From Hyphomonadaceae bacterium (lineage in GTDB: Bacteria; Pseudomonadota; Alphaproteobacteria; Caulobacterales; Aquidulcibacteraceae): a stretch of DNA of 64,000 nt. This document shows, piece after piece, positions 34,415 through 43,271 of the stretch. Location: the NCBI GenBank assembly GCA_019636095.1, contig JAHBYF010000001.1, positions 248,001 to 312,000 on the forward strand, given 5' to 3'. The notes beneath the pieces are model-generated. The model did not search any database. It saw nothing but the letters and a program-made list of their open reading frames with translations, and was not told the DNA's origin. The first letter of the stretch is position 1. Each line of letters opens with the position of its first letter. The translations under genes were made by a program, and so were the position numbers.

Positions 34415-35512
34415 ATGAAGCCGCTCACCGTCCTCGGCATTGAGACCAGCTGCGATGAAACCGCGGCCGCGGTGCTTCGCCTGGATGAGGACGGCCGCCC
34501 GAACGTCATCTCCGACATCGTGCTCGGCCAAGCCGCGCATCACGCGCCCTACAAGGGCGTCGTTCCCGAGATCGCCGCCCGCGCTCACGTCGAAGGGCTC
34601 GATGGCGCCATCGCCGCCGCCATGGCTGACGCAAAGCTCGGTTTCACCGATCTCGATGGTGTCGCCGCCACCGCCGGCCCTGGCCTCATCGGCGGCGTCA
34701 TGGTGGGGCTTCTCGCCGGCAAGGCCATCGCGCTGGCCCACGACAAGCCGCTGATCGGCGTGAACCATCTCGAAGGGCACGCGCTTTCGCCGCGCTTGGC
34801 CCCGGGCGGCGCGACGTTTCCGTATCTCTTGCTGCTGGTGAGCGGCGGCCACTGCCAGTTCATCGCCGTCATGGATGTCGGCGTGTACCGCCGCTACGGC
34901 TCGACCATGGACGATGCGCTTGGCGAAGCGTTCGACAAGCTCGCGAAGCTTCTCGATCTCGGTTTCCCGGGCGGGCCTCTTGTCGAAAAAATCGCTCAAA
35001 ATGGCGATTCCAAGCGTTTCAGGCTGCCGCGCCCGTTGCTTGGCCGTGAAGGCTGCGACTTCTCTTTTGCGGGTTTGAAAACTGCCTGCGCGCGCGAAGC
35101 GGAGCGCCTCGGCCCTGGCATTACTGATCAGGACAAAGCCGATCTCTGCGCCAGCTTCCAAGCGGCGGTGCTCGATATCGTCGCCGATCGCACGCGTAAC
35201 GCAATGCGGATGTTCGATCCGGTGTGGGGCGCGAAGGGGCGGCTGGTGGCTGCGGGAGGTGTTGCAGCGAACCAGGCGATCCGTAGCCGTCTAGAGGCCC
35301 TGGGGGAGGAGCGCGGCTACGATTTCGTAGCCCCGCCGCTTCGCTGGTGCACGGATAATGCCGCCATGATCGCGCTCGCGGGCGCTGAAAGGTTGCGGCT
35401 TGGATTCAGTGACGACCTGTCATTTCCAGCGCGTCCCCGTTGGCCGTTAGACGAGGAAGCGGCCCGCTTGCGCCCCAGCCATGTGGCGGGGCGCAAGGGC
35501 GCCAAGGCTTAA
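34415..35512 (+). CDS. tsaD: tRNA N6-threonylcarbamoyladenosine biosynthesis protein TsaD
   Basis: A 365-residue ASKHA-fold enzyme with the N-terminal [14 protein letters not shown], the metal-binding HLEGHAL region and the C-terminal [15 protein letters not shown]. With TsaB, TsaE and TsaC it makes the t6A base next to tRNA anticodons. ATG 34415 is used, though GTG 34406 is possible. Divergent pairing with hemC is common in alphaproteobacteria. Confidence 0.95.
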   Translation: MKPLTVLGIETSCDETAAAVLRLDEDGRPNVISDIVLGQAAHHAPYKGVVPEIAARAHVEGLDGAIAAAMADAKLGFTDLDGVAATAGPGLIGGVMVGLLAGKAIALAHDKPLIGVNHLEGHALSPRLAPGGATFPYLLLLVSGGHCQFIAVMDVGVYRRYGSTMDDALGEAFDKLAKLLDLGFPGGPLVEKIAQNGDSKRFRLPRPLLGREGCDFSFAGLKTACAREAERLGPGITDQDKADLCASFQAAVLDIVADRTRNAMRMFDPVWGAKGRLVAAGGVAANQAIRSRLEALGEERGYDFVAPPLRWCTDNAAMIALAGAERLRLGFSDDLSFPARPRWPLDEEAARLRPSHVAGRKGAKA

Positions 35513-35625
35513 GCGACGACGCGCGCGGCCGTGAACAGGAGCGGCGCGAAGGCGGTCGCGACAAGCGCGATAGCGATCACGATAGACATCGCGCGGGCGG
35601 TTGCCGGGAGGTCTTGAGCGGACAT
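35509..35625 (-). CDS. Small membrane protein, 38 aa (first of a pair)
   Basis: A 38-codon frame, [18 protein letters not shown] at the start and ending TAARVVA, with one predicted membrane helix (about 12-33). A GGGGA ribosome-binding site is 9 bases before the ATG. Its stop overlaps the tsaD stop. A second frame of exactly the same length and with a related C-terminus lies at 35858-35974. I know of no named family. Confidence 0.55.
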   Translation of the reverse strand: MSAQDLPATARAMSIVIAIALVATAFAPLLFTAARVVA

Positions 35626-35786
35626 TGGTAGTTTCCCCACAAAAGGTCTGATGTTGCAGGTGCGAACATCGATGGGGGTGAAATGGACCCTTTCATGTGT
35701 CGTCGGAAGGCAGAAATAACCAGCGCAGTTATGCAAAAATGCATGAAATAGGTTAATTACACTTCCGTAAATGCAGACAAAGAAAA

Positions 35787-35811
35787 GGCGCGAAGGACTT
35801 GCCTTCGCGCC
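35787..35811 (-). terminator. Rho-independent terminator on the minus strand
   Basis: A perfect 10-bp stem (GGCGCGAAGG / CCTTCGCGCC) with a 5-base loop is followed on the minus strand by TTTTCTTTG. It lies 47 bases downstream of the small gene at 35858-35974, so that gene is probably a single-gene transcript. Confidence 0.85.
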
Positions 35812-35857
35812 TGCAAAAAGACCCGAGATGCGCTGGGAGGCGCGTTCTGGGCTGGGA

Positions 35858-35974
35858 CTACGCGACGACGGTCGCGGCGATTTGGAAGAGTGGCGAGGCT
35901 GCCACCGCGACGATGGCGAGGGCGGCGAGAACAAACGTGGCGGACAGGAAGAAGGAGGGGCGGGTCGTGGTCAT
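35858..35974 (-). CDS. Small membrane protein, 38 aa (second of a pair)
   Basis: A 38-codon frame starting MTTTRPSFFLSATFVLAAL and ending IAATVVA, with one hydrophobic helix (about 8-28). GGAGA lies 8 bases before the ATG and a strong terminator follows the stop. Signals on both sides and the same length and ending as the neighbour at 35509-35625 argue that it is real. No function can be assigned. Confidence 0.65.
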   Translation of the reverse strand: MTTTRPSFFLSATFVLAALAIVAVAASPLFQIAATVVA

Positions 35975-36079
35975 TTGGGTTTCTCCAGGTGCTCGGGCTT
36001 CGATGAACCTTATGTACCATCGCACCGCGGAGTGATCAATGAATAAAATAGATTTTGTTCAATAATTGCGTAGCGGTGA

Positions 36080-36718
36080 TTACGCTGGCACGTCTTCGAC
36101 CTGCCGCGTCTTCGGTTGAGCCCGTTTTGCTCCCGGTGCGTAGAGGCCGTTGAGCAAGATTGTCAGCACGCCATCAAGCTCCCGCTCAAGCTTGGGAAGG
36201 GTCAATCGCGAGAAGAGTTGCGGGATGCCAAACTTCATCGTGGAGGCTTGAAGCATCTCCGCGTTGAACATGTGGTCGCCCGGTGCAAACAGACCAGCTC
36301 TCTCGCCGTCTTCAAGCACGGCGCTGAGAAAGACCCGCTCAAGCGCCAGTTGTTCATTGGCAAACATCGGCCGCTCGCGGGTCAGTACCTCAGCGACCTC
36401 CAGAATCTTGGCGTTTTCCTCAAACATGCAGTAGGAATCGCGCATCCGCTTGAAGAATATCTCGCGGAGCCTGCGGTCTGCCGGCCAATCCTTTTTGCGC
36501 GCAATGGCGGCAAGCTCGGCCTGCTCTTCGGCGTAGTGCTTCCGCGCCATGGCCTCGGCAATATCGATCTTCGCTTCGAAGAAGCGATAAATGTTGCCCG
36601 GCGACATATCGCAATCGGCAGCGATCTCGGCCATGGTGGTCTTTCCGTAGCCGTAGTGCTTGATGCGGTTCATCGCGGCCTGGAGAATGCGGTCGCGGGT
36701 GGCGGTTTTCTCGTCCAT
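36080..36718 (-). CDS. TetR family transcriptional regulator
   Basis: A 212-residue TetR protein: N-terminal DNA-binding helices (RDRILQAAMNRIKHYGYGKT, then AADCDMSPGNIYRFFEAK), followed by a helical ligand domain that I cannot assign. It is divergent from gpsA, with a palindrome between them (36743-36752), and probably represses itself and possibly gpsA. The ligand is unknown. Confidence 0.9.
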   Translation of the reverse strand: MDEKTATRDRILQAAMNRIKHYGYGKTTMAEIAADCDMSPGNIYRFFEAKIDIAEAMARKHYAEEQAELAAIARKKDWPADRRLREIFFKRMRDSYCMFEENAKILEVAEVLTRERPMFANEQLALERVFLSAVLEDGERAGLFAPGDHMFNAEMLQASTMKFGIPQLFSRLTLPKLERELDGVLTILLNGLYAPGAKRAQPKTRQVEDVPA

Positions 36719-36742
36719 CCCTACAGGCTACGCGGTTTCTGC

Positions 36743-36752
36743 TGAACGTTCA
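36743..36752. promoter_or_regulatory. 10-bp palindrome, candidate TetR operator
   Basis: TGAACGTTCA is perfectly self-complementary, ends at the base before the gpsA ATG and lies 24 bases before the tetR ATG. A TetR dimer bound here would block gpsA translation-start DNA and both promoters. A 10-bp palindrome can arise by chance, so this rests mainly on position. Confidence 0.45.
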
Positions 36753-37772
36753 ATGAAGGATTCAGGATTGCCGGAGGCTTTCGATACGGTATCCGTGCTC
36801 GGTGCGGGAGCTTGGGGGACGGCTTTGGCTCAGGTCGCTGCGGCAGCTGGCCGCGAAGTGCTGATCTGGGCACGGGAGCCGGAGGTCGTTGAGAGCATCA
36901 ACAGCACCCATGAAAACGAGGTTTTTCTGCCTGGAATCAAGCTTGATCCTGCAGTGCGCGCCACTGCCGATCTTCCCGACGCCGCCCGATCGCAGCTGAT
37001 CTTGGCGGTGCCGCCGGCGCAGCACATGCGCGCCGTGCTCCGCGCGGTGCGTCCGAGCCTGAGCGCGAACCAACCATTGGTGCTCTGCGCCAAGGGGATC
37101 GAGCGTGGCTCGCTCGCGCTGATGACGGATATCCTCTCTGAGGAGATCCCTGCCGTTGCACCTGCAGCGCTATCCGGACCCGGCTTCGCCAAGGATGTCG
37201 CCCGCGGACTGCCCACCGCGACAACCATCGCGAGTCCGGATCCACACTTGGCACAGCGCATTGTTGCGACGATCGGGCTGCCGACGTTTCGGCCTTACGT
37301 CGCCGATGATCTGATCGGCGCCGAGATCGGGGGGGCCATCAAGAATGTCATCGCCATCGCCTGCGGCGTCGCCGAGGGCCGCAAGCTTGGCGACGGCGCG
37401 CGTGCTGCGCTGATCACGCGCGGCTTCGCTGAACTGACCCGACTCGGCCTCGCTATGGGCGCTAAGGCTGAAACGCTCTCGGGGCTCTGCGGCTTGGGTG
37501 ATCTCGTGCTTACCTGCACCTCGCTTACCTCGCGCAACACCTCGCTCGGCGCCGCCTTAGGGGAAGGGCGTAAGCTGAAGGACATCCTCGCTGAGCGTCG
37601 CACTGTCGCTGAGGGCATGGAGAGCGCGCCCGCTGTTGTGGCGCTCGCTGCGAGGCGCCAAGTCGAGATGCCGATTTGTGAAGCCGTCGAAGCGATCGTG
37701 AGCGAACGCATGGGGATAGACGAAGTTATTCACACGCTGCTCTCGCGTCCGTTCAAGGTGGAGAGCGAGTGA
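36753..37772 (+). CDS. gpsA: Glycerol-3-phosphate dehydrogenase [NAD(P)+]
   Basis: A 339-residue cytosolic enzyme with Rossmann motif VLGAGAWGTALA, ALSGPGFAKDVARGLPT and the C-terminal EIGGAIKNVIAIACG and GLGDLVLTCTS. It reduces dihydroxyacetone phosphate to sn-glycerol 3-phosphate for phospholipid synthesis. The ATG at 36753 is chosen; the frame extends upstream through tetR. It overlaps the Rieske gene by 4 bases (GTGA). Confidence 0.95.
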   Translation: MKDSGLPEAFDTVSVLGAGAWGTALAQVAAAAGREVLIWAREPEVVESINSTHENEVFLPGIKLDPAVRATADLPDAARSQLILAVPPAQHMRAVLRAVRPSLSANQPLVLCAKGIERGSLALMTDILSEEIPAVAPAALSGPGFAKDVARGLPTATTIASPDPHLAQRIVATIGLPTFRPYVADDLIGAEIGGAIKNVIAIACGVAEGRKLGDGARAALITRGFAELTRLGLAMGAKAETLSGLCGLGDLVLTCTSLTSRNTSLGAALGEGRKLKDILAERRTVAEGMESAPAVVALAARRQVEMPICEAVEAIVSERMGIDEVIHTLLSRPFKVESE

Positions 37773-38113
37773 GCTTCGGGCGCGGCATCGTTCTGGCGTG
37801 GCTCGATGCCTTGCCCGATCCAGGCGTGATTGTTGTTGTCCCGCATCCCGACGAGCCCTTCGCGTCCGTTCTTGTCACTCGCAAAGGCGAGACGATCTCC
37901 GCTTTCCGCAACAAATGCCCCCACGCCGGCTACCCTCTGCAACGCTCAAACGGGCAGGTAATGCTGCAGGAGGGCCGCTACATGGTGTGCGCGGCGCATG
38001 GCGCGAGCTTTGGACTTGTCAGCGGCGAATGCGCCGGCGGCCCATGCAACAATGGCGACGCGCTGGAGCGCATCGCCATTGAAGTCCGCGATGGAAAAGT
38101 CTGTGTCGCTTAG
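37769..38113 (+). CDS. Rieske [2Fe-2S] domain protein
   Basis: A 114-residue soluble Rieske protein with both ligand boxes (CPHAGYPL and CAAHGASFGL), giving two Cys and two His for the cluster. It resembles small ferredoxins of the NirD/biphenyl-type. It starts with GTG and overlaps gpsA, so it is co-transcribed. An electron-transfer role with an unknown partner is likely. Confidence 0.85.
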   Translation: MSFGRGIVLAWLDALPDPGVIVVVPHPDEPFASVLVTRKGETISAFRNKCPHAGYPLQRSNGQVMLQEGRYMVCAAHGASFGLVSGECAGGPCNNGDALERIAIEVRDGKVCVA

Positions 38114-39063
38114 GCTTCGTCGAACTCTTCGTCATCGTCGCGACGGCGCATCAGCAGATATCCGCCGCCCGCGAGAATAACGACGCCCAGCGCGATCCAC
38201 GGAAAATAGCCTGAAAGCCCGCCAAACGCGGTCTGACCGGAGCTGTTGTTATCAGCCACATTTGCCAAGCTCTGCGCCGACGGCGTCGGCACACCGGTCA
38301 CTAGGCCCGGCACCGAGTAGTCGGAGACTGTGTCTGCCGCCGGGTCGAAGTCAGCGTGGCGCTTGCCTTCCGGGAACGAAAGCATGCCGCGCAGCGTCGC
38401 CGCTGCCGATGCAATCGCCGGCTGCTGATCGGCACTGCCGATCGAGGTCATGCCGGCAACGCCCTCGCGCCCCATGATCTTTTGTTCGTAGCGCAAATCC
38501 TTGCCGCCTGCGCCACCTGGCGCGGCGACGCGCTCCGCCCAAACGACATACGGCGCTTCGGCATTGAAGGATGGCGCGGTTGCGAAACCTTCAAAGTGGC
38601 GGTTTTGGGTTTGGCGCGCATCGCGCACCTGTGTTTCGAAGTTGGCGTCAGTGAGGCCAGAGGCGGTTTGTGGCTGTACATAGCCGATCGGGTCGTAGCT
38701 TACGATCGTCGCCCATGTGCCAGGCGCGCGAATATCGTCGCCGTTACGTGCGAGCAGGCCGTAGATTTCGCCGCTGGGTGCTTGCTGATTTGCGCGCTGT
38801 GCGAAGGCGCGCGCCTCGGCTGCCGAATAGAACCGGTAGTTGGCTGGAACATTGAGTGAAAGGCCGCTGTCGCCCAGCGGTACGACGCCTGTTTGACCCT
38901 GTGGGGGTGCGGTCTGCGACGCAGGCGGCTGCGTCGTCGGCGCTGCGCGGACAGGCGGCGCAGCCTCGTTCGGCCCCGGATTGCCGGGCCCGTCGGCATA
39001 CGCCGGCGCGACTACCACCAGAGCGAGCGCCGCCAACGCGGCGCGCATGAGGTTCTTGCGCAT
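38110..39063 (-). CDS. DUF2167-family membrane protein
   Basis: A 317-residue protein with a signal peptide (about 1-23, PAYA), a Pro/Gln-rich linker (25-60), a long periplasmic DUF2167-like domain (ANYRFYSAAEARAFA ... YVVWAERV), and a C-terminal membrane helix (about 285-305) followed by an acidic tail (RRRDDDEEFDEA). The function of the family is not known. It converges with the Rieske gene; the ATG at 39063 is preferred because it gives the signal peptide. Confidence 0.75.
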   Translation of the reverse strand: MRKNLMRAALAALALVVVAPAYADGPGNPGPNEAAPPVRAAPTTQPPASQTAPPQGQTGVVPLGDSGLSLNVPANYRFYSAAEARAFAQRANQQAPSGEIYGLLARNGDDIRAPGTWATIVSYDPIGYVQPQTASGLTDANFETQVRDARQTQNRHFEGFATAPSFNAEAPYVVWAERVAAPGGAGGKDLRYEQKIMGREGVAGMTSIGSADQQPAIASAAATLRGMLSFPEGKRHADFDPAADTVSDYSVPGLVTGVPTPSAQSLANVADNNSSGQTAFGGLSGYFPWIALGVVILAGGGYLLMRRRDDDEEFDEA

Positions 39064-39142
39064 GGGTTTCTCCCTCGCTCGGCCGGTTCGGCCTGCATCC
39101 CCTGAATCGGGGTTTAGCCAATCAAATGAGGTTTGTCGCCTG

Positions 39143-40039
39143 TCAGGGCGTACAGGCGGCCCGAAGTTCGCTTGCCGCCGCGGCCATGGCGTCGCCGATT
39201 GCGGTGCGCCATTCCGCAATTGACTTTGCGGCCTGAGCCGCCGGCGGATACAGCACAGCGCGCGACGAACTTACCACCCCGCCTTCGCGCAGTTTGCCGC
39301 CAGCCTGAACGAAGCCAGCCACGGCGTCAGTCGCGCTCGCTCCCTGTGCGCCATAACCGGGTATGAGGAACAGCGCCTCAGGCATGGCCTCGCGCAGCGT
39401 GCGCGCTTCTTCGGGGTAGGTCGCGCCAGCGACGGCCATAAGCCCAGACCAGCCGCTCTCGCCACGCAAGCGCGCGCACTCAGGCGCAAGCATTTCCGCA
39501 ACGCGTCGCCACACCGGTGCGCCGCCAACCTGCAAATCTTGAAAGTCGCCGGCGCCGGGGTTCGATGTCCTCACCAACACTGCAACGCCTTTGCCTTCGG
39601 CTTCAGCGCGGGTGATGAAAGGCTCAAGGGTGTCCTTGCCCATGTACGGGTTCACTGTCACCGCGTCCGCGTCAAAACCAGGGGCGCCGCCGATGGTTGC
39701 GCGCGCATAGCCTTCTGCGGTGGTGCCAATGTCGCCGCGCTTGGCATCGAGCAACACCAGCATGCCTTCTTGCTTGGCATGCGCGCAAAGCATGCGCGCC
39801 ACCGCGTAGCCCATCTCGCCAAATTGCTCGAACAGTCCTAGCTGCGGCTTCAGCACGCAAGCGTGCTCGCGCGCAATGTCGATGATTGCGGCGCCAAACT
39901 TCAGGACCGCGGATGTGTCTTCCGCGACGTTGCCGAACAGTGCGGGGATCTTGTCGGGGAAAGGATCGAGGCCAACGCACAGCGGCGTGTTCTTGGAGCG
40001 TACGCCCTCAATCAAGCGGTCGGCGAATGGCGTGGTCAT
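39143..40039 (-). CDS. pyrF: Orotidine 5'-phosphate decarboxylase (long type)
   Basis: A 298-residue enzyme with the catalytic DAKRGDIGTTAEGYA and the N-terminal CVGLDPFPDKIP of the longer PyrF class. It decarboxylates OMP to UMP. It overlaps the protease gene by 4 bases (ATGA), forming a minus-strand transcript with the DUF350 gene. Confidence 0.92.
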   Translation of the reverse strand: MTTPFADRLIEGVRSKNTPLCVGLDPFPDKIPALFGNVAEDTSAVLKFGAAIIDIAREHACVLKPQLGLFEQFGEMGYAVARMLCAHAKQEGMLVLLDAKRGDIGTTAEGYARATIGGAPGFDADAVTVNPYMGKDTLEPFITRAEAEGKGVAVLVRTSNPGAGDFQDLQVGGAPVWRRVAEMLAPECARLRGESGWSGLMAVAGATYPEEARTLREAMPEALFLIPGYGAQGASATDAVAGFVQAGGKLREGGVVSSSRAVLYPPAAQAAKSIAEWRTAIGDAMAAAASELRAACTP

Positions 40040-40878
40040 GTCCCCGGCGTATCATGACCCGCGACGCAGACAACCTGCGCCACTGCAAGGTTGCGCCGCA
40101 TGTCGTCAGAGACTTGCCCGTAATTGTCGGGCGTTAGCTGCTCGCCGGGCGAGCCGGTCGCCGTGATCTGCTCAACGCGGAGCAAACGCAGGATCGAGGA
40201 AGGCGCAGCGGTGTAAATGCGTCCGCGTCGCGCAGATTCCGCTATCGTAATGCCGATCACTTGTCCGTTGGCCGCCAGAGCAGGTCCGCCGCTGATGCCC
40301 GCAAGCGAGCCACGCAAGCCAGAGGTGCGGCCAAGTTCGGCCCAGACCAAGACTGGCTCTTCGAGAGCGTAGCGGCCACGGGCAACGAGCGTTTCACGGC
40401 CAACCAGTCGCGAATAGGCTTCGCCCGGCTGGCCTTGCGGAAAGCCGACATGGAACGCGCGCTGGCCGATCTGGAACCGCCGCTCGGATGTATTGAGCGA
40501 CATCGATACGGGGGCGCTCTCGGTTCTCAAGAGCGCGATGTCGGCAAACTCGGCGCGCTTTACGTCAAGCACGCGCACGGCCTGTCCGCGCGACACGACC
40601 AGGCCAACCGCCCCGCAACCATCGACAACATGGCGAGCTGTGAGCCACCAACCCTCTGGTGAAATCGCGAAGGCGCTGCCCATGCCAGAAGCAATCGGGC
40701 CCACTTCCACCAACACAGCCGGATCGTATTGCGATGGCGGCGGCAGGAATGAGCCCGCCTGCGGCTGGTCTGGCAGCGCTTCGGGAGCATCGTGGCGTTG
40801 ATCGACCCGGAACAGGACGAACACTACCACCGCGATCACCACGATGTAGAGCAACCAATCCGGGACGAGGCGGATCAT
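40036..40878 (-). CDS. Membrane-anchored trypsin-like serine protease
   Basis: A 280-residue S1-type protease with an N-terminal membrane anchor (about 8-24), catalytic His in TARHVVD, Asp in FADIALL and Ser in GISGGPAL. No PDZ domain is present, unlike DegP. It probably acts in the periplasm. Overlaps the pyrF start and follows the DUF350 gene by 3 bases. Confidence 0.82.
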   Translation of the reverse strand: MIRLVPDWLLYIVVIAVVVFVLFRVDQRHDAPEALPDQPQAGSFLPPPSQYDPAVLVEVGPIASGMGSAFAISPEGWWLTARHVVDGCGAVGLVVSRGQAVRVLDVKRAEFADIALLRTESAPVSMSLNTSERRFQIGQRAFHVGFPQGQPGEAYSRLVGRETLVARGRYALEEPVLVWAELGRTSGLRGSLAGISGGPALAANGQVIGITIAESARRGRIYTAAPSSILRLLRVEQITATGSPGEQLTPDNYGQVSDDMRRNLAVAQVVCVAGHDTPGT

Positions 40879-40881
40879 GCG

Positions 40882-41328
40882 TTAGCCGGCTCTGAAGAGC
40901 TGCACATTTGGATCAGCAACCGCGCCGGCCATAATCAGCGCGAGGCCAATCTTGATGCTCATCAGAAAAACGGCGGCGGCAACATCGCCCTCGGCGATGC
41001 GGCGCGGCAGACCGCGCAGGAAAATGTCCGCAAACCTGAACGCGAGCAGCTGGATGAGCAGCGTGACCACGCCCCAGATGACGAGGTCAATCACGCCGAA
41101 GGAGTGGGCCAGGCATGAGCCGAGCGGGATAGCGATGCCGACGATGACGCCGCCATAGGCAAGCGATGCAGATGGGTTGCCGGCGCGGATCAGCGCCAGC
41201 TCTTTGTGCGGCGTCATGATCGTGTAGATAAACAAGGATGCGACGAAGAGTCCGAGCGCGATCCCAAGTTGGATGATGAAATCCGGAAACCCGGCTACAA
41301 ATGAAGCCAGAGGCGCGCTCAAATCCAT
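40882..41328 (-). CDS. DUF350 family membrane protein
   Basis: A 148-residue membrane protein with four hydrophobic helices (about 15-38, 53-74, 82-102, 113-137) and the family signature PHKELALIRAGNPSASLA. DUF350 proteins are often next to stress and envelope genes, and function is unknown. First gene of a minus-strand group with the protease and pyrF. Confidence 0.85.
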   Translation of the reverse strand: MDLSAPLASFVAGFPDFIIQLGIALGLFVASLFIYTIMTPHKELALIRAGNPSASLAYGGVIVGIAIPLGSCLAHSFGVIDLVIWGVVTLLIQLLAFRFADIFLRGLPRRIAEGDVAAAVFLMSIKIGLALIMAGAVADPNVQLFRAG

Positions 41329-41414
41329 GGGTCCCTCGCCAGACCGCCAATCAACATGACGCTGCGCTAGCGGTTCCGGGGCGTACGCGCAAGCAATGAG
41401 GAGCAGACAGGCAC

Positions 41415-42197
41415 ATGGGTGAGCGTAGTGCGGCGCTGGTCACAGGCTCAACCAGCGGCATTGGTCTGGGGATTGCCACGGCCTTCGCAAAGGCTGGCAT
41501 GGATGTGACACTCAATGGCTTGGGCGACGCCACGGAAATCGAGAAGATTCGGTTGGGGCTGGAGCGTGAAGCTGGAGTCACTGTTCGCTACGATGGCGCC
41601 AACCTCATGCAGGCCGAAGGCTGCGCCGGCCTCGTCGAAGGCGCGCTAGGTGCATTCGGCCGGCTCGACGTGCTCGTGAACAACGCCGGTATCCAGTATG
41701 TGTCGCCTATCGAGGACTTCCCGGTCGAACGATACAACGCCATCATCGCGTTGAACCTTTCATCAGCGTTCCTCACGATTCGCTCGGCGATGCGGCCGAT
41801 GAAGACCGCAAAGTATGGTCGCATCATCAACATCGCGTCGGCGCACGGCCATGTCGCTTCGCCATTCAAGTCAGCCTATGTCGCTGCGAAGCACGGCATT
41901 ATCGGCCTGACCAAGGCGGTCGCCCTCGAAGGCGCCACGTTCAATGTCCGCTGCAACGCCATTTCGCCCGGCTACGTGCTGACTGGTCTCGTTGAGAGTC
42001 AGATTCCCGACACAATGAAGGCCCGCAACATGACGCGTGAGCAGGTCGTCAACGACGTGCTCCTGGCCGCGCAGCCGACCAAAGAGTTTGTGAAGGTGGA
42101 ACAAGTGGCGGGTCTTGCGCTGTTTCTGACCACACCTGCGGCGGATGAGATTAATGGTGCAGCCCTCAACATAGACGGTGGCTGGACGGCGCAATGA
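41415..42197 (+). CDS. 3-hydroxybutyrate dehydrogenase (SDR family)
   Basis: A 260-residue short-chain dehydrogenase: TGSTSGIGLGIA cofactor motif, NNAG, catalytic S-Y-K (NIASAHG ... YVAAKHG) and the C-terminal substrate loop NMTREQVVNDVLLAAQPT, which is characteristic of BdhA. It interconverts D-3-hydroxybutyrate and acetoacetate, likely in PHB turnover. Transcribed alone. Confidence 0.88.
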   Translation: MGERSAALVTGSTSGIGLGIATAFAKAGMDVTLNGLGDATEIEKIRLGLEREAGVTVRYDGANLMQAEGCAGLVEGALGAFGRLDVLVNNAGIQYVSPIEDFPVERYNAIIALNLSSAFLTIRSAMRPMKTAKYGRIINIASAHGHVASPFKSAYVAAKHGIIGLTKAVALEGATFNVRCNAISPGYVLTGLVESQIPDTMKARNMTREQVVNDVLLAAQPTKEFVKVEQVAGLALFLTTPAADEINGAALNIDGGWTAQ

Positions 42198-42269
42198 CGA
42201 GGCGATGCGCAGCGCGGCGGCCGCCCTTTCGCTAACGCTTCCCTAACCGCATCGGCACACGGTCCGGAT

Positions 42270-42728
42270 ATGCGCTTGACCGAGCCCTTTGTTGCCTTTC
42301 TGTTGCTGGCCGCCGTAGTCGCGCCAGCCGCCGCGTCTGGCTCGGGCTCAAGTCCGCCGACTCGACAGCAGGAGCCGGCCTCGATCCAGGAGCGCTTAAC
42401 GTCGGCCGAAACTTACCTGCCAATGCCAGCGTTCCAGGCCGGCGTTCTGCAGCGAAATTTGAACCAGGGCACCATTGTCGTCGACTTGGGGCTCGACATT
42501 CCGGATGCCGCTTTGCGGCGGCGCGCGCAGCTCAACGCCCCCCGCTTGCGCGATGCGCTACGGACAGCGCTCGCCAACTATTCGTCGGTCTATTATCGCG
42601 TTCACACCGCGCCAAACCCGACCGAGCTGACCCGTCAGATGCAGGTCGCCGTTGATCGCGTGCTCGGCGCCTCGGGCGCGCGCGTGCTGCTCGCGAACGT
42701 CATTTATCAGCGGCCGCAACAGCAATAG
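42270..42728 (+). CDS. Secreted protein of unknown function, FliL-like C-terminus
   Basis: A 152-residue protein with a signal peptide (about 1-22, AAASG), then a Gly/Ser/Pro-rich linker. The body reads VVDLGLDIPDAALRRRAQ and VDRVLGASGARVLLANVIY, a pattern like the periplasmic domain of FliL-type proteins, but there is no membrane anchor. I cannot assign a role; it may be a flagellar paralogue or unrelated. Confidence 0.6.
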   Translation: MRLTEPFVAFLLLAAVVAPAAASGSGSSPPTRQQEPASIQERLTSAETYLPMPAFQAGVLQRNLNQGTIVVDLGLDIPDAALRRRAQLNAPRLRDALRTALANYSSVYYRVHTAPNPTELTRQMQVAVDRVLGASGARVLLANVIYQRPQQQ

Positions 42729-42731
42729 CGG

Positions 42732-43235
42732 TCACGCGCCGCGGCACGCGACAGGCAGCATCTGGCGTGCGACGCCAGATGCCGGCATCGGACGGTAGAC
42801 TTGCGGGGGTGTATCGCGCGCCACAATCTCGTCGTTTGCGCCCATGATCTGGCGCTCGACGATCACAAACGTCTCTTCCGCGCAATTGAAACGATAATGC
42901 ATGCGCTCGACATCGAAGTGGATCACGCGCTCCGTCGTTTCGTCACTCGCATCCCAGGCCTGGGTATGACCGTAGCGCACCTGGAGCCAAATATCGGCAA
43001 GACCGTTCTCGCGGGTGATGGTGCGGCGGTTGAAGTGAACTGTGCCGCCCTCGCTGGTCCGCAGGACGAACAACCAGTCTGGCAACCCCTCGGGGGTCGA
43101 GAGCAAAACGGAACTGCCATCGCTCGTGCTGCCGCCCGCCGGCGCCTGTCCGCCGCTGGGCTGGGTCGGCTGGCCACAGGCAGCCAGGGTGAAGAGGCAG
43201 ATCAGTACGGCTAGCTTGCGCATCAGAAAGTTCAT
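42732..43235 (-). CDS. Lipoprotein of unknown function (surface-adhesin-E-like)
   Basis: A 167-residue lipoprotein with lipobox LAAC (Cys at about residue 20). The C-terminal 110 residues contain TVHFNRRTITRENGLADIWL and MHYRFNCAEETFVI, a pattern seen in surface-adhesin E-type proteins. Start is at either residue 1 or Met-5. It converges with the previous gene with a 3-base gap. Confidence 0.65.
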   Translation of the reverse strand: MNFLMRKLAVLICLFTLAACGQPTQPSGGQAPAGGSTSDGSSVLLSTPEGLPDWLFVLRTSEGGTVHFNRRTITRENGLADIWLQVRYGHTQAWDASDETTERVIHFDVERMHYRFNCAEETFVIVERQIMGANDEIVARDTPPQVYRPMPASGVARQMLPVACRGA

Positions 43236-43271
43236 TCCTTCGATCTTGGGCGAGCGTGTGGCCCCGGCAAA

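Noticed and set aside
34370..35161. 263-residue minus-strand frame opposite tsaD.
   Set aside because: It is an antisense shadow with normal third-position bias of tsaD.
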